Part shown: positions 38,878-47,678 of the stretch, in pieces
How positions within the stretch are numbered: position 1 is the first letter of the stretch
Layout: each line of letters starts with the position of its first letter
DNA from: Pseudomonadota bacterium
GTDB lineage: Bacteria; Pseudomonadota; Gammaproteobacteria; Steroidobacterales; SZUA-146
Direction: 5' to 3'
Assembly: GCA_039028935.1 (NCBI GenBank)
Contig: JBCCHD010000013.1
Coordinates: 1 to 64,000, forward strand
DNA: 64,000 nt
Program-made: the position numbers and the translations under genes
Notes under the pieces: model-generated
The model's database searches: none
Told to the model about the DNA's origin: nothing
The model's input: the letters and a program-made list of their open reading frames with translations, nothing else

Positions 38878-41196
38878 TTAGCGTAGGTGCTCGTCAAAAT
38901 AATCGCTCATCGTTGAATGCATGTGCAGAAGCGTGCCTTCCCGCTCGCGTAATCCGTGCGCGCGATTCGGGTACGCCAGAAAATCGAATTTCTTGTTATG
39001 GCGCACCAACTCGTCAATCAGGCGTTCACTCCCTTGGTAGTGCACATTGTCATCGCCCGTGCCGTGAATCAGCAGTAGTTTGCCCTCAAGGTGCTTGGCA
39101 TGGGTAATCGGTGAACCTTGCTCGTAGCCCTCAGCGTGATCGGCGAGCAACCCCGAATAGCGTTCCTGGTAGATGGCATCGTAGAGGCGTTGGTCAGGAA
39201 CCGGTGCTCGAGATACACCGACCTTATACATCGCTGGATACCGAAACAGCATGTTCAACGTCATCGATCCGCCACCGGAATGACCCCAAATACCGATGCG
39301 ATCACCATCGATAAAGGCGTGACGATCAAGCAGCGCTTTTTGTGCATCGGCCTGATCGTGCGAGGACAAAATACCAAGCCCACCATAGAGCGTTTTACGC
39401 CAGTCCCGACCGCGTAACGACGGCGTGCCACGATTGTCCACCGACGCGATGAGGTACCCCTTCTGAGACATGAGCAGATGCCACAGATGCCGATGCCCGG
39501 TCCACGCATCTCGGACAGTTTGCGCCGCCACTTCGCCATAGACGTAGTTAATAATCGGATAGCGTTTTGACGGATCAAAATTCGGTGGGTAAATCATAAA
39601 CCCGTCCATCATCAGACCGTCCCGTGCCGCCACTTTGAAAAACGCGTGCGTGCCAAGCGTCAACGCCGCCAACCGGTCGATGAGCTCTTGATTGTCCTCA
39701 AACGTCTGCAGCACTCGGTGCTCATCGAGCGCCACAAGACGATACTGCGGTGGCTGCATGAACGAGGAATGCGTGTGGACTGCGTAACGCGCATCATCGG
39801 AAATAGTGTATGAATTGGTGCCGGCATAGCCGCTGGGCGTGACCCGTTCTTTTTCACCACTGCCATCCAGTGGCGCTCGATACAGGTAGCGTTGCGCCAT
39901 ATTGTCCGGCGAGGCCGTAAAGTAAAACCAGCCACCATCGGCGTCCACCGCCAACAGTTGCGCCACATCAAACGCACCGGGCGTGAGATCGTCGATCGAC
40001 TGTCCGTCGCGAGACACTTTGTGTACGTGGCGCCACCCGCTGCGCTCGGAGACAAACGTGAAAGACTCGCCGTCATTCAGCCATTCAACATCATGAAAAT
40101 CGTCTAAGTGATGCGCATCTTGATCCGTAAATATCTTGCGACTTTGCCCGGTCGCAGCATCGACAAGATACACGCGGTTCGTGTCTTGCTTGCGATTCAC
40201 AGACTGCAGCAACAATTCATCACTGCGATCAGCCCACTGCATGCGTGGAATATAATTGTCACGCGGATCGCCCGGTAACGCGGCCCATACCGTCGCCCCG
40301 GTGTCTAACGACGCGACCCCAATACGTGCTGCCGACACCGTTTCACCCACTTTCGGATAGGGAATGCGGCTGATTGTGGGATACAGCGTATCCGTATTAT
40401 TGATGATCAAAAAGTCTCGAACACCCGACGTATCGAACTGCCAAAACGCGATGCGTGCGCCATCAGGGCTCCAGCGAAATCCGTCTCGAATACTGAATTC
40501 TTCTTCATAGGCCCAACTCATAATGCCATTGATGATCGAATCGTTCTGACGTTGAGTGAGCTGATCGATGCGTCCGGTTACCAAATCTTCAACGTATAGA
40601 TTGGCTTCTCGAACATAGGCTACCTGGCCGCTGTCCGGCGAGAACTTGGCAAACTGAAGTGTGCTCGGCTGCGCATCCGGGCCGCCTAACCGCGTCAGCG
40701 CCCCACTGTCCAAATCGAGCACCGAGTAGTCGCCACGTGACTTCTCGCGCCATACACGGACACTGTTGGTATACAGCAATAACTTGCGCTGATCCTTAGA
40801 CCAAGCGTAGTCATCGATAACCAGTGGCGTGCCACCCTCTTCGGGAATGAGATCGCGAGCCGATAAAATAACGGTGCGTGTCCGAGTCTCGAAATCATAG
40901 CTGACCAAATCCTTTGGCGGCTCAACCAGATCACCGATTTCATCAACGGCCAACGTCCCTTGGTCAAATTCAGGACTGTCTTCCAGCACCGTAAACGAGC
41001 GACCATCCGGATGCCAACGCGACGCCACCGGTCGTTTGGCGTCATAGAGGCGGGCGTCAAAGATCGCCTCATTGCTTAACTGGTGTTCAGGCGCCATGGT
41101 GATTACTCCTGCGTCGTCAACATGCTGACAAGCAACGGTCGCGATCAGTAGTGACAACACGATAAAAAATGGAACCAAGTGACTATTCGAATTCAC
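38878..41196 (-). CDS. S9 family dipeptidyl peptidase (DPP IV-like), exported
   Basis: 772 residues. An N-terminal export signal ends near Cys23 (LIATVACQH), resembling a lipobox although the -3 residue is Thr. A DPP IV-type beta-propeller spans about 60-520 (WSPDGARIAFWQFDTSGV, the conserved Glu-containing YEEEFSIRDG that binds the substrate N-terminus). The alpha/beta hydrolase has Ser640 in WGHSGGG, Asp715 in HGTGDDNVHY and His747 in NRAHGL. It should remove dipeptides from peptides with a small or proline residue at position two, probably at the periplasm or cell surface. Single gene, transcribed toward lexA. Confidence 0.93.
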   Translation of the reverse strand: MNSNSHLVPFFIVLSLLIATVACQHVDDAGVITMAPEHQLSNEAIFDARLYDAKRPVASRWHPDGRSFTVLEDSPEFDQGTLAVDEIGDLVEPPKDLVSYDFETRTRTVILSARDLIPEEGGTPLVIDDYAWSKDQRKLLLYTNSVRVWREKSRGDYSVLDLDSGALTRLGGPDAQPSTLQFAKFSPDSGQVAYVREANLYVEDLVTGRIDQLTQRQNDSIINGIMSWAYEEEFSIRDGFRWSPDGARIAFWQFDTSGVRDFLIINNTDTLYPTISRIPYPKVGETVSAARIGVASLDTGATVWAALPGDPRDNYIPRMQWADRSDELLLQSVNRKQDTNRVYLVDAATGQSRKIFTDQDAHHLDDFHDVEWLNDGESFTFVSERSGWRHVHKVSRDGQSIDDLTPGAFDVAQLLAVDADGGWFYFTASPDNMAQRYLYRAPLDGSGEKERVTPSGYAGTNSYTISDDARYAVHTHSSFMQPPQYRLVALDEHRVLQTFEDNQELIDRLAALTLGTHAFFKVAARDGLMMDGFMIYPPNFDPSKRYPIINYVYGEVAAQTVRDAWTGHRHLWHLLMSQKGYLIASVDNRGTPSLRGRDWRKTLYGGLGILSSHDQADAQKALLDRHAFIDGDRIGIWGHSGGGSMTLNMLFRYPAMYKVGVSRAPVPDQRLYDAIYQERYSGLLADHAEGYEQGSPITHAKHLEGKLLLIHGTGDDNVHYQGSERLIDELVRHNKKFDFLAYPNRAHGLREREGTLLHMHSTMSDYFDEHLR

Positions 41197-41326
41197 GATT
41201 GAGCCCTTTCAAGATTAGCTGAGAAATTGTGAGTGGACGTGCAGCAAAGACTACCACGCTCCAGACGCCAACCCACGCCCGATTGGCATCATTCGAATAC
41301 GCAGAGCACATACAGCACGTGCGTCG

Positions 41327-42016
41327 TCAAACGATGAATAATGCATCGGCGATGGCTCGCCAACTACTCAGTTTGTGCGTAATCGGCGGCGTGAAGTACA
41401 CGAGATTCCCCAGCGCCGCCAGAAGGAACGCTGGATGTGCGCGGCGCTCCTTGACCATGATAATAATTAAAATCAGCGCGTTGATCACAGCGGCAAGAAG
41501 CAAGCCAACAAAGACCGGGATAGGCAGCACACCATCGTTGAAAAACGCAAGGGTGTGCCAAATGATCCGCGCAAACGCAGGAACGAGAGCCCAAAATACG
41601 CTGGCGATCATCCAACGAGCGTGATCGTGCATATTCGGTAGTTTTCGCACCGCCATCAGCACACTAAACGTAAACCCAATCACCACCACGACATCGATAA
41701 ACGTTAGGCCGTATTTCGCAACGTCCGGCAGATCCCCAACGAAGTTATAAGGCAGTGTGCCCAGCGCGGAAAAAACTACGCCTCCTGCCACAAACAAGCC
41801 GATGATGCCGTACCAACGGTGTTGTTCGCGTCGAGCGCGGGTTATCAAATAAGGCTGAACGACCAAGAATACGAACCAAACTGTCGCACTGATGCCATGA
41901 AGATGCTGCCGAAATGGGACGACATCCAGCTTTAACCAATAACTGGGTGTAAAACCAATGATCGCCACAGCGAGCGGAATGAGCAGCCAAAGATGTAAAT
42001 GCCGATACGATTCCAT
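41327..42016 (-). CDS. Polytopic membrane protein with conserved-looking histidines, function unknown
   Basis: 229 residues and six to seven predicted helices covering almost the whole chain. Histidine-bearing motifs sit at helix ends: FRQHLHGISATVW, EQHRWYGIIGLF, NMHDHARWMI and ARIIWHTLAFF. The pattern is reminiscent of DUF2306-like or cytochrome b561-like proteins, but I cannot assign it. Histidine placement would suit haem or metal binding; that is inference. It lies between the S9 peptidase (130 bp away) and the MBL-fusion gene (about 210 bp), same strand as both. Confidence 0.75.
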   Translation of the reverse strand: MESYRHLHLWLLIPLAVAIIGFTPSYWLKLDVVPFRQHLHGISATVWFVFLVVQPYLITRARREQHRWYGIIGLFVAGGVVFSALGTLPYNFVGDLPDVAKYGLTFIDVVVVIGFTFSVLMAVRKLPNMHDHARWMIASVFWALVPAFARIIWHTLAFFNDGVLPIPVFVGLLLAAVINALILIIIMVKERRAHPAFLLAALGNLVYFTPPITHKLSSWRAIADALFIV

Positions 42017-42106
42017 AAATCACCCCAATTGAACGCGCCGGTGCGATCGCTTAACGTGCCAGCACTCACCCAGCGGATACCGCCTCAACGCACACGTAAA
42101 CGCGCA

Positions 42107-42121
42107 AACGGATCATCCGTT
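42107..42121. promoter_or_regulatory. Perfect 15-bp palindrome upstream of the membrane-protein gene
   Basis: AACGGAT-C-ATCCGTT, seven-base arms and one central base, 90 bp before the start of the gene at 42016. Symmetry of this kind fits a dimeric repressor site more than a hairpin. Nothing else is evident in the 210-bp gap. Confidence 0.45.
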
Positions 42122-42227
42122 CTGGCGCGATGACAAAACTGATCGATGGCATCTTGCGGTTGTCACTGCCGGCGCCTTAGCTCTCGTGCTGACTCTCGAT
42201 TGTTTACGACGCGCACACCGGTTTGCA

Positions 42228-43757
42228 TCAGCGTACGATCGGCGGGCGCCGCACAAACGACACCAACGGTTCGACCCAACTTGGCGACGGTGTGTAGATA
42301 AGCCCGTGCCCTGTGCCATCCTGCACCCTGAGCTCCTGAAACTCGCTCACCCGTGTTGAGGACTGCACCAGCGGCGCACACGAACCCGCCCATCTGTCCG
42401 CCACATCATACACGGCCAGCACACGGCCACTCAGCGTGATGGCGTGCTGCTCGGCGATCGCCATCGCGTCTGCGCTGCAGCCCGCCAAGAGCACAATATT
42501 AACGGTCGAATCGTCGAGCAGGCTCGAAACACGCGCGGCAATAAAAGCCCCCTTGGAGGCGCCCGCAATCGTGATACGCGACGCAGGCACGCCCTGCCGC
42601 ATGAGCGTTCTTACCTGTTCGGCGATGCGATTCGCCTCGATTTCAACATCGGCACCTTGTGGGCGCGCGCGGCTAATCACGTCAAATCCGTGTGCGGCCA
42701 AGGTTTGCAAGATCGACACGTATTGGTATTCACCCAGCATCGGACTCACCGCCGCTAAACCCTGATCTTCGATAATCTTGCCATGAAGATAAAAAAGATA
42801 ATCGGTGTTACTCGACGGCACAACATGAGCGAATGCAAACGCCTCCATTTGATCACTAAAATTCTGTTCGTTTGCTAAGCGCGTCGTAAAGTGCCGCTCG
42901 GCACTGAGCAGCGCCTTGCCAAGCAGTGTTGTATCCACGAACGCGTCAGCACCTTCGAATTTGCTTCGACGCATGCGTGCGAGCTGATCAAAGTAGTAGT
43001 CCGGGTGACCGGACACCACAATATCGGGTTGCATCGCACGGGCGCGTGCAAACGTCAGTCGATAGTCTTCGACAATGCCAGGATATTGCTCGGGCTCAAG
43101 CGAGTTAGCCGCCACCGAGGCACTGCAAAAGAACATCAGCGAAAGTGTCTTGTTGTGGTACCGCACGGGCATCGTCCACGATGTGCAGCCACGCGAATGG
43201 CCCGGCATATGCACCGCAGTGAGCGCAACACCGCCGAGGCTCAAAACGTCTCCATGAGCAATGACTTCATCAACTTCAACGGGCGGCGCGGAAAAGCTCA
43301 GATTGTCTTCCGAACCCAGATAGACCCCCTGTTCAAGCGCAGAACGATCGCCCTCCATGGCCACCAATCTTGCGCCGCTGAGTCGTTTTAACTCGGCCAG
43401 CCCACCCGAGTGATCAAAGTGCGCGTGCGAGTTAAGAAGGACTTTCACATCCTGGATGGCAAACCCAAGCTCGGTGATACTCTGCACGATCATCGGTGCA
43501 TTCTGTGGCAATCCACCATCGAGCAAATAGTGCCCATCCGGAGTGGTAATAAGATAACTACCGAGCCCCTTCGTGCCAACGAAATAGACGTTTTGAGCCA
43601 CGCGATAGGGCGTGATCGGTTCTATCCAAGTGGGATTGGATTCGCCCCATTGAATCCAAGGCGCGGCGGCCGAGGGCGTATCGGTGTCGGTGGGTATCGG
43701 CGACTGGCACGCACCGAGTGACAGCGTCAGACACAGCAATCCGGTTAATCGTCTCAT
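42228..43757 (-). CDS. Lipoprotein fusing a B3-type metallo-beta-lactamase fold to an alpha/beta hydrolase
   Basis: 509 residues. Lipobox LGAC with Cys17 as the acylation site. Residues about 45-300 are an MBL fold of subclass B3 character: HAHFDH at 111-116, His187 (PGHSRGCTSW) and His251 (VSGHPD). These supply all the zinc ligands expected of B3 enzymes (His111, His113, His187; Asp115, His116, His251). Residues about 318-505 are a separate alpha/beta hydrolase: FYLHGKIIED at the oxyanion strand, GASKG with Ser401, an Asp in YDVADRW, and His484 in GTGHGL. Both active sites look intact, so this is a two-enzyme envelope protein. Beta-lactam or lactone hydrolysis by the first half is possible but unproven. 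Confidence 0.85.
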   Translation of the reverse strand: MRRLTGLLCLTLSLGACQSPIPTDTDTPSAAAPWIQWGESNPTWIEPITPYRVAQNVYFVGTKGLGSYLITTPDGHYLLDGGLPQNAPMIVQSITELGFAIQDVKVLLNSHAHFDHSGGLAELKRLSGARLVAMEGDRSALEQGVYLGSEDNLSFSAPPVEVDEVIAHGDVLSLGGVALTAVHMPGHSRGCTSWTMPVRYHNKTLSLMFFCSASVAANSLEPEQYPGIVEDYRLTFARARAMQPDIVVSGHPDYYFDQLARMRRSKFEGADAFVDTTLLGKALLSAERHFTTRLANEQNFSDQMEAFAFAHVVPSSNTDYLFYLHGKIIEDQGLAAVSPMLGEYQYVSILQTLAAHGFDVISRARPQGADVEIEANRIAEQVRTLMRQGVPASRITIAGASKGAFIAARVSSLLDDSTVNIVLLAGCSADAMAIAEQHAITLSGRVLAVYDVADRWAGSCAPLVQSSTRVSEFQELRVQDGTGHGLIYTPSPSWVEPLVSFVRRPPIVR

Positions 43758-43833
43758 GGGCTATGTCCAGGCCGGATCAATGTCGCTCGGCGCCGTCATG
43801 AGTGCATTCGAAACAACGTCACACATCGGTCGA

Positions 43834-45360
43834 CTAGAGGCGCTCAGACGCCGATAGCGGTTCAGACTTTGCGTCCGGTTCAGCGGCTGACGACACGGCC
43901 GCACGAGCCTCGTCGATTTGTACCATCAGTGTCTCCGCCATCGTGACAAGCTTGCCGGCCGGATGAGCCCACGCTTTTACCGATCGAGTCAACACGTCCG
44001 CCTCGTCCAAGCGATTGGTGTGTACATAGGCACCGGCCAGCTCAATCCGAATGCCTAGATTCGACGGCAACAAACGATTGGCTGCCTCCAGCGTATCGAT
44101 CGCCTTAGCGTGATCACGCTGAAGTAGAAAACTCCTGCCGTATAGTGCGTAGGTCTCGGGTTTTGAGTCATCGATTTGCCAAGATTTGCCGATGTATTTG
44201 CGGGCGGTCACTAAATGACCGTCGCGTAAACTCTCGTCTTTTTCCAGGCGGGCACGCGTCAACCAATAACGACCGATATCCAGCAACACAATGGGATCAT
44301 CGGGACTGAGCCGGTAGGCGGCATTGAAATGCGCTTCGGCGTCGGCATGACGCTCCAGGGAAGTGGCGACATTCCCCAATCCCGCTCGCGCTCTGCCGGC
44401 CAACGCGGCATCCTCAACGGCCACCTCATACCAGGCGCGGGCTTGTTGTAATTGATTGAGGCGCAGTGCGGCGTTGCCAAGCAAATGCGAAATTTCCTCT
44501 CGACTGACCGATCGAGATTTCGTTTCAAAATCGCGCAACAGTTCGTCCGCCGACAGGCCAATGTAATCAAAGTCGCCCTTCCGGACATAGCGTTTGAGTC
44601 GGCTGTTAAAGGTAGTGATATTGATACCAAACGCTTCTCGAAACGCGTCCACACTGTCTTCTTGCTGCTCGATTCGTCGAAGATAATCGGCAAAGTGGTC
44701 GGCATGATCGGGATAGGTTTGAAGATAGTGCACCGCGGCCCAGGCACTGGCGTAAAACATGCAGTGGCCGCGACCTTTACCCGATATAAGATCGGCCGCC
44801 GACAACCAGTGACAGTTGTGAAACGATCTGCGGCGCATCGACGGAAAGCGGCCCACTTCGAAGCTATCGCCATTCAGAACAGCGGAACTGAAGTACTCGG
44901 CAAAACCCTCGGCAAACCAAACTGGATACGCCTGCACGCGACCACTTCGCGACAGATAATGCACGTATTCGTGCAAAATCGTCGCCGCATCTTCGGAGAA
45001 TTTCGAGTCGCGAACCAAAATCAGATTCTCGCGTTTACCGGACGCAAACAATCCCAAGGTGCGATTGCTCACTCCGAGCTTGCGTAGGTCCGGCGCCGAC
45101 TCGACTGAGATAATCACCGTTTTTATGGGTGATTCGGTGATCTCAATATTGGTGAGTGCCGGAATGGCAGCACGAAGCAGTTCGAGATTGTGAAGCAACT
45201 CGGTGGCGTCAGTGACCGGCAGCAAACTGTAAAGGGTGAAATGCTTGGAGGACACTTCGTGCCAGAGTCGGTCCTCCAGGCCGCTTGCGTGAACAATGCT
45301 ACCTACGAAAAGCACCCCGCTCACCAAGAGCAGCTTCCAACTTAGCTTGCGCATTCGCAC
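43834..45360 (-). CDS. Secreted HExxH peptidase (peptidase MA/DUF1570-like) with TPR region
   Basis: 508 residues with a Sec signal peptide (about 1-25, LLLVSGVLFVGSIVHA). A gluzincin-like site is clear: HEYVH at 130-134 and Glu151 in PVWFAEGFAEYF, 17 residues later. The chain continues to an FHNCHWLSAADLISG segment and a helical stretch. The C-terminal half (about 285-480) is a tetratricopeptide-like repeat array (HADAEAHFNAAYRLSPDD; HAKAIDTLEAANRLLPSN), probably for protein contacts. Substrate unknown. Single gene, divergent from the small membrane gene at 45496. Confidence 0.82.
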   Translation of the reverse strand: MRMRKLSWKLLLVSGVLFVGSIVHASGLEDRLWHEVSSKHFTLYSLLPVTDATELLHNLELLRAAIPALTNIEITESPIKTVIISVESAPDLRKLGVSNRTLGLFASGKRENLILVRDSKFSEDAATILHEYVHYLSRSGRVQAYPVWFAEGFAEYFSSAVLNGDSFEVGRFPSMRRRSFHNCHWLSAADLISGKGRGHCMFYASAWAAVHYLQTYPDHADHFADYLRRIEQQEDSVDAFREAFGINITTFNSRLKRYVRKGDFDYIGLSADELLRDFETKSRSVSREEISHLLGNAALRLNQLQQARAWYEVAVEDAALAGRARAGLGNVATSLERHADAEAHFNAAYRLSPDDPIVLLDIGRYWLTRARLEKDESLRDGHLVTARKYIGKSWQIDDSKPETYALYGRSFLLQRDHAKAIDTLEAANRLLPSNLGIRIELAGAYVHTNRLDEADVLTRSVKAWAHPAGKLVTMAETLMVQIDEARAAVSSAAEPDAKSEPLSASERL

Positions 45361-45406
45361 ATCCTTTTACTGCCGTTAAGCGCTGTTTCGACGCGTTGCC
45401 CAAGGG

Positions 45407-45412
45407 TATAAT
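45407..45412 (+). promoter_or_regulatory. Candidate -10 element for the 158-residue membrane gene
   Basis: TATAAT 84 bp before the ATG at 45496, with a poor -35 candidate (TGTTTC) 17 bp upstream. Supported only by the perfect -10 and its position between divergent genes. Confidence 0.45.
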
Positions 45413-45495
45413 GTACCACGCAAAAGAATACGAAAAGAAACACCGTATTCAATGGCTTAGACGCCCAAATTCGCCTTCAAACAAAGCAGAAAAGA

Positions 45496-45972
45496 ATGAT
45501 CAGCGACGTCACAATCATCCTTTTTATCGCGTGCTCGGCGTTCCTCGTCGTCATTGCCGCATCGTTCTTACTCGCCAAGGACGTCCATCTTCCGGAAATT
45601 TCAGGTGGCGCGATTCCTCATCAAAAAAACGCCAAGACCGTCTTTTGGTTAGCGCTGATTTTCCTGTGCATTATCGGCCCGACTTTTTTTCTTTCGATTT
45701 GGCTCGGTGTCCAATACGAGGCGGGATTCTGGACCTTATTGATGGCGGCCTACGTGATGATTGTCATGCTGAACGCGGTCGATCTACTGATTTTCGACAT
45801 CGCCATTTACATGTGGTGGTACCCGAGTTGGTTGCGCTACGAGGGATACGCACCGATTCACCGCTATTCCTACCATTTTCGAGCCGCCATACGAGGCGTA
45901 ACCGTTGTCGGCGTGCCGCTCGCGCTGATGGCCGCCGGCACGGGGTGGGGTATCGGTAGGTGGGCAACCTAA
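45496..45972 (+). CDS. Small membrane protein, four predicted helices, function unknown
   Basis: 158 residues with helices near 5-27, 48-72, 78-106 and 130-152. The loop carries VHLPEISGGAIPHQKNAKTV, and a tryptophan/tyrosine-rich stretch follows (YMWWYPSWLRYEGYAPIHRY). I recognise no family. The ribosome site is weak (AGAAAAG). It converges with the HTH-only gene, whose end lies 60 bp away, and it is divergent from the HExxH peptidase gene. Confidence 0.65.
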   Translation: MISDVTIILFIACSAFLVVIAASFLLAKDVHLPEISGGAIPHQKNAKTVFWLALIFLCIIGPTFFLSIWLGVQYEAGFWTLLMAAYVMIVMLNAVDLLIFDIAIYMWWYPSWLRYEGYAPIHRYSYHFRAAIRGVTVVGVPLALMAAGTGWGIGRWAT

Positions 45973-46032
45973 ACGCTTCGCACTGAAGCACTGAGCCGCC
46001 GACAACGACTCACCCGGTCTTGCACTCGCCGC

Positions 46033-46266
46033 CTAGCGGTGACGGGCGGTCTGACTGGCGTTCTCGCGAAGCGAGCGAAGATAAATCGCGTAGGGATTGG
46101 CTTTGTAATCGAGCAAATCAATCGCGCGCTGTACGCGTGACTGAGTGCTGGCGCGCACGCCTCGCTCGCCGTTCGCCACGCGCGATGCCGTTTTGGTCGA
46201 CACGCCCGCGAGCTTTGCAACGTCCCTCAGAGTCGGAACAACTTCCTGTGTTTTCAAACCGTTCAT
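46033..46266 (-). CDS. Stand-alone LacI-type helix-turn-helix protein (77 residues)
   Basis: From the ATG at 46266, with GAGGA nine bases upstream, the product has 77 residues. It is exactly a LacI-family DNA-binding head: TLRDVAKLAGVSTKTASRVANGE is the helix-turn-helix (split here as TLRDVAKLAGVS and TKTASRVANGE), then STQSRVQRAIDLLDYKANPY. The hinge-helix position is YLRSLRENAS, and it stops eight residues later. No effector-binding domain is encoded downstream; only 60 bp separate it from the next gene. It is either a truncated LacI remnant or a genuine small regulator. The intact ribosome site and frame favour a live gene. Confidence 0.75.
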   Translation of the reverse strand: MNGLKTQEVVPTLRDVAKLAGVSTKTASRVANGERGVRASTQSRVQRAIDLLDYKANPYAIYLRSLRENASQTARHR

Positions 46267-46278
46267 GATTTTTTCCTC

Positions 46279-46345
46279 AAAAAACTGGCTGCGAAGCGCA
46301 TGTTCGTCGCTCGGGGTGCAGATGAGGCAATGCGCCTCGCAGCCA
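46279..46345 (-). terminator. 16-bp hairpin with U-tract directly before the HTH-only gene
   Basis: Arms at 46286-46301 and 46330-46345 pair over 16 bases with one G-U, around a 28-base loop. On the minus strand the hairpin is followed by a six-T run and then by the GAGGA ribosome site of the gene at 46266. It could end the LysR transcript or act as an attenuator for the small regulator. Confidence 0.65.
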
Positions 46346-46529
46346 ATCGGACCCTTTCCAGTAACAGCACGATCGATAGAGGGCGGCGGTGTAGCGCAGA
46401 GTCTCAATCAACACCCGACAGTCCGCCAGATCGTAGGTGGATCCGGGGTCAACGCATCCACACCGTCACGCTACTGGGTTGAGCGTTCGCGGACAAACGA
46501 CAAAAAGTCACTGACGGCATGAGAAAAAA

Positions 46530-47435
46530 TCACCTGAGCCCGGCAAACGTATCGAGCGTCCAGCGACGAAACGCTCGCACCGCTTCGGTGCGTGCAGCCT
46601 GTCGAGTACTGACAAAGTAATACCGATATGGGGTTTGCACCTCGTGCACGTAGAGACGCTTCAAGTGACCCTGATCAAATCGCTCATTGGCCGCTGGAAT
46701 CGGGGCAAGCGTTACGCCCACACCACGTTCGGCGGCACTCACCAGGGCCACCGTAGAATCTAAGGTCAAGGTGGTAGTCGGCGCTGGGAGGGCAACACCG
46801 GAATCCTCGCACCACCGATCCCAATCGTCCGTGCGGCTACTGTGTTTCAAAATCGGAAACGACTGCACAACGCGGCCTTCTGTATCCACCAGTTTTTTAT
46901 ACAAGTCAGGCGAACAGGCCGGTACCTGTCGCAAGGGTAAAAACGCATCCGCTGCCATGCCCGCCGGCGCGCGCTTAAAAATGCGAATGGACACATCCGC
47001 CTCTACCGGATGGCGCTCGGCATCTTCATCGGTGGAATCCAGGTGTATGTCGATATGTGGGTAATTCAGCGTAAAGTCGGCCAGTCTCGGCACCAGCAAT
47101 TCGCTGGAAAAAAATGGCTGCACCGAAATTCGAAGCAGATCACGCTGCTGTCGATTGCGAAAGTGGGCCGTCACCGTATCGAGCTCCGTGATGAGATGGT
47201 TCACGCTATCGAATAGTCGTTCACCATCTTCGGTGAACGTGAGTGACGGATTGCTGCGATCAAATAACGGTCGCCCTACTTCCTGCTCTAGCGCTTTGAT
47301 TTGTCGACTCACCGCCGACGCCGTGATGTGCAGCTCTTCGCTGGCTATTCGGAAACTCAAATGTTTACCGGCCACGCAAAACGTGCGCAACCCTCTTAGC
47401 GAAAGCTGTTTTCGATGTTTGGCCCGATTCGGCAT
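46530..47435 (-). CDS. LysR-family transcriptional regulator (GcvA-like)
   Basis: 302 residues from the ATG at 47435. The frame is open 77 codons further, but LysR proteins begin about ten residues before the helix-turn-helix, as this start gives. HTH: LRGLRTFCVAGKHLSFRIAS and EELHITASAVSRQIKALEQE; then LFDRSNPSLTFTEDGERLF. The effector domain runs from about residue 95 (ISVQPFFSSELLVPRLADF), with the GcvA-subgroup layout VSIRIFKRAP. Target and effector unknown. A 15-bp TTGCA-type palindrome 30 bp ahead of the ATG suggests autoregulation and lies inside the longer frame, which argues for the chosen start. Confidence 0.88.
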   Translation of the reverse strand: MPNRAKHRKQLSLRGLRTFCVAGKHLSFRIASEELHITASAVSRQIKALEQEVGRPLFDRSNPSLTFTEDGERLFDSVNHLITELDTVTAHFRNRQQRDLLRISVQPFFSSELLVPRLADFTLNYPHIDIHLDSTDEDAERHPVEADVSIRIFKRAPAGMAADAFLPLRQVPACSPDLYKKLVDTEGRVVQSFPILKHSSRTDDWDRWCEDSGVALPAPTTTLTLDSTVALVSAAERGVGVTLAPIPAANERFDQGHLKRLYVHEVQTPYRYYFVSTRQAARTEAVRAFRRWTLDTFAGLR

Positions 47436-47464
47436 GAGACTCTGTAAACGGAAAGCGACTGACC

Positions 47465-47479
47465 CTTGCAGATTGCAAG
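47465..47479 (-). promoter_or_regulatory. LysR-type binding site (T-N11-A palindrome)
   Basis: CTTGCA-ATC-TGCAAG on the minus strand, perfect six-base arms and the T-N11-A signature of LysR recognition sites, 30-44 bp before the LysR start codon. Probably an autoregulatory site. Confidence 0.6.
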
Positions 47480-47678
47480 TATCATGCCACGTCATTCTAC
47501 GGGGATTCGCGTGCGCGGCCGCCCGCCGCGCACTGATGCGGTGCGCTTGGTGCCTCTTAGCGGTGCAAAAAAGTGAGCGCGCCACGCTCGCGGTAAGGCA
47601 ATCGCCCTTCGTTTCAGATGCGGCAAACCGCGTGCGTTTGCACGGTTCACGTGCGGGAGACGCCATGCGGGAATGGCC

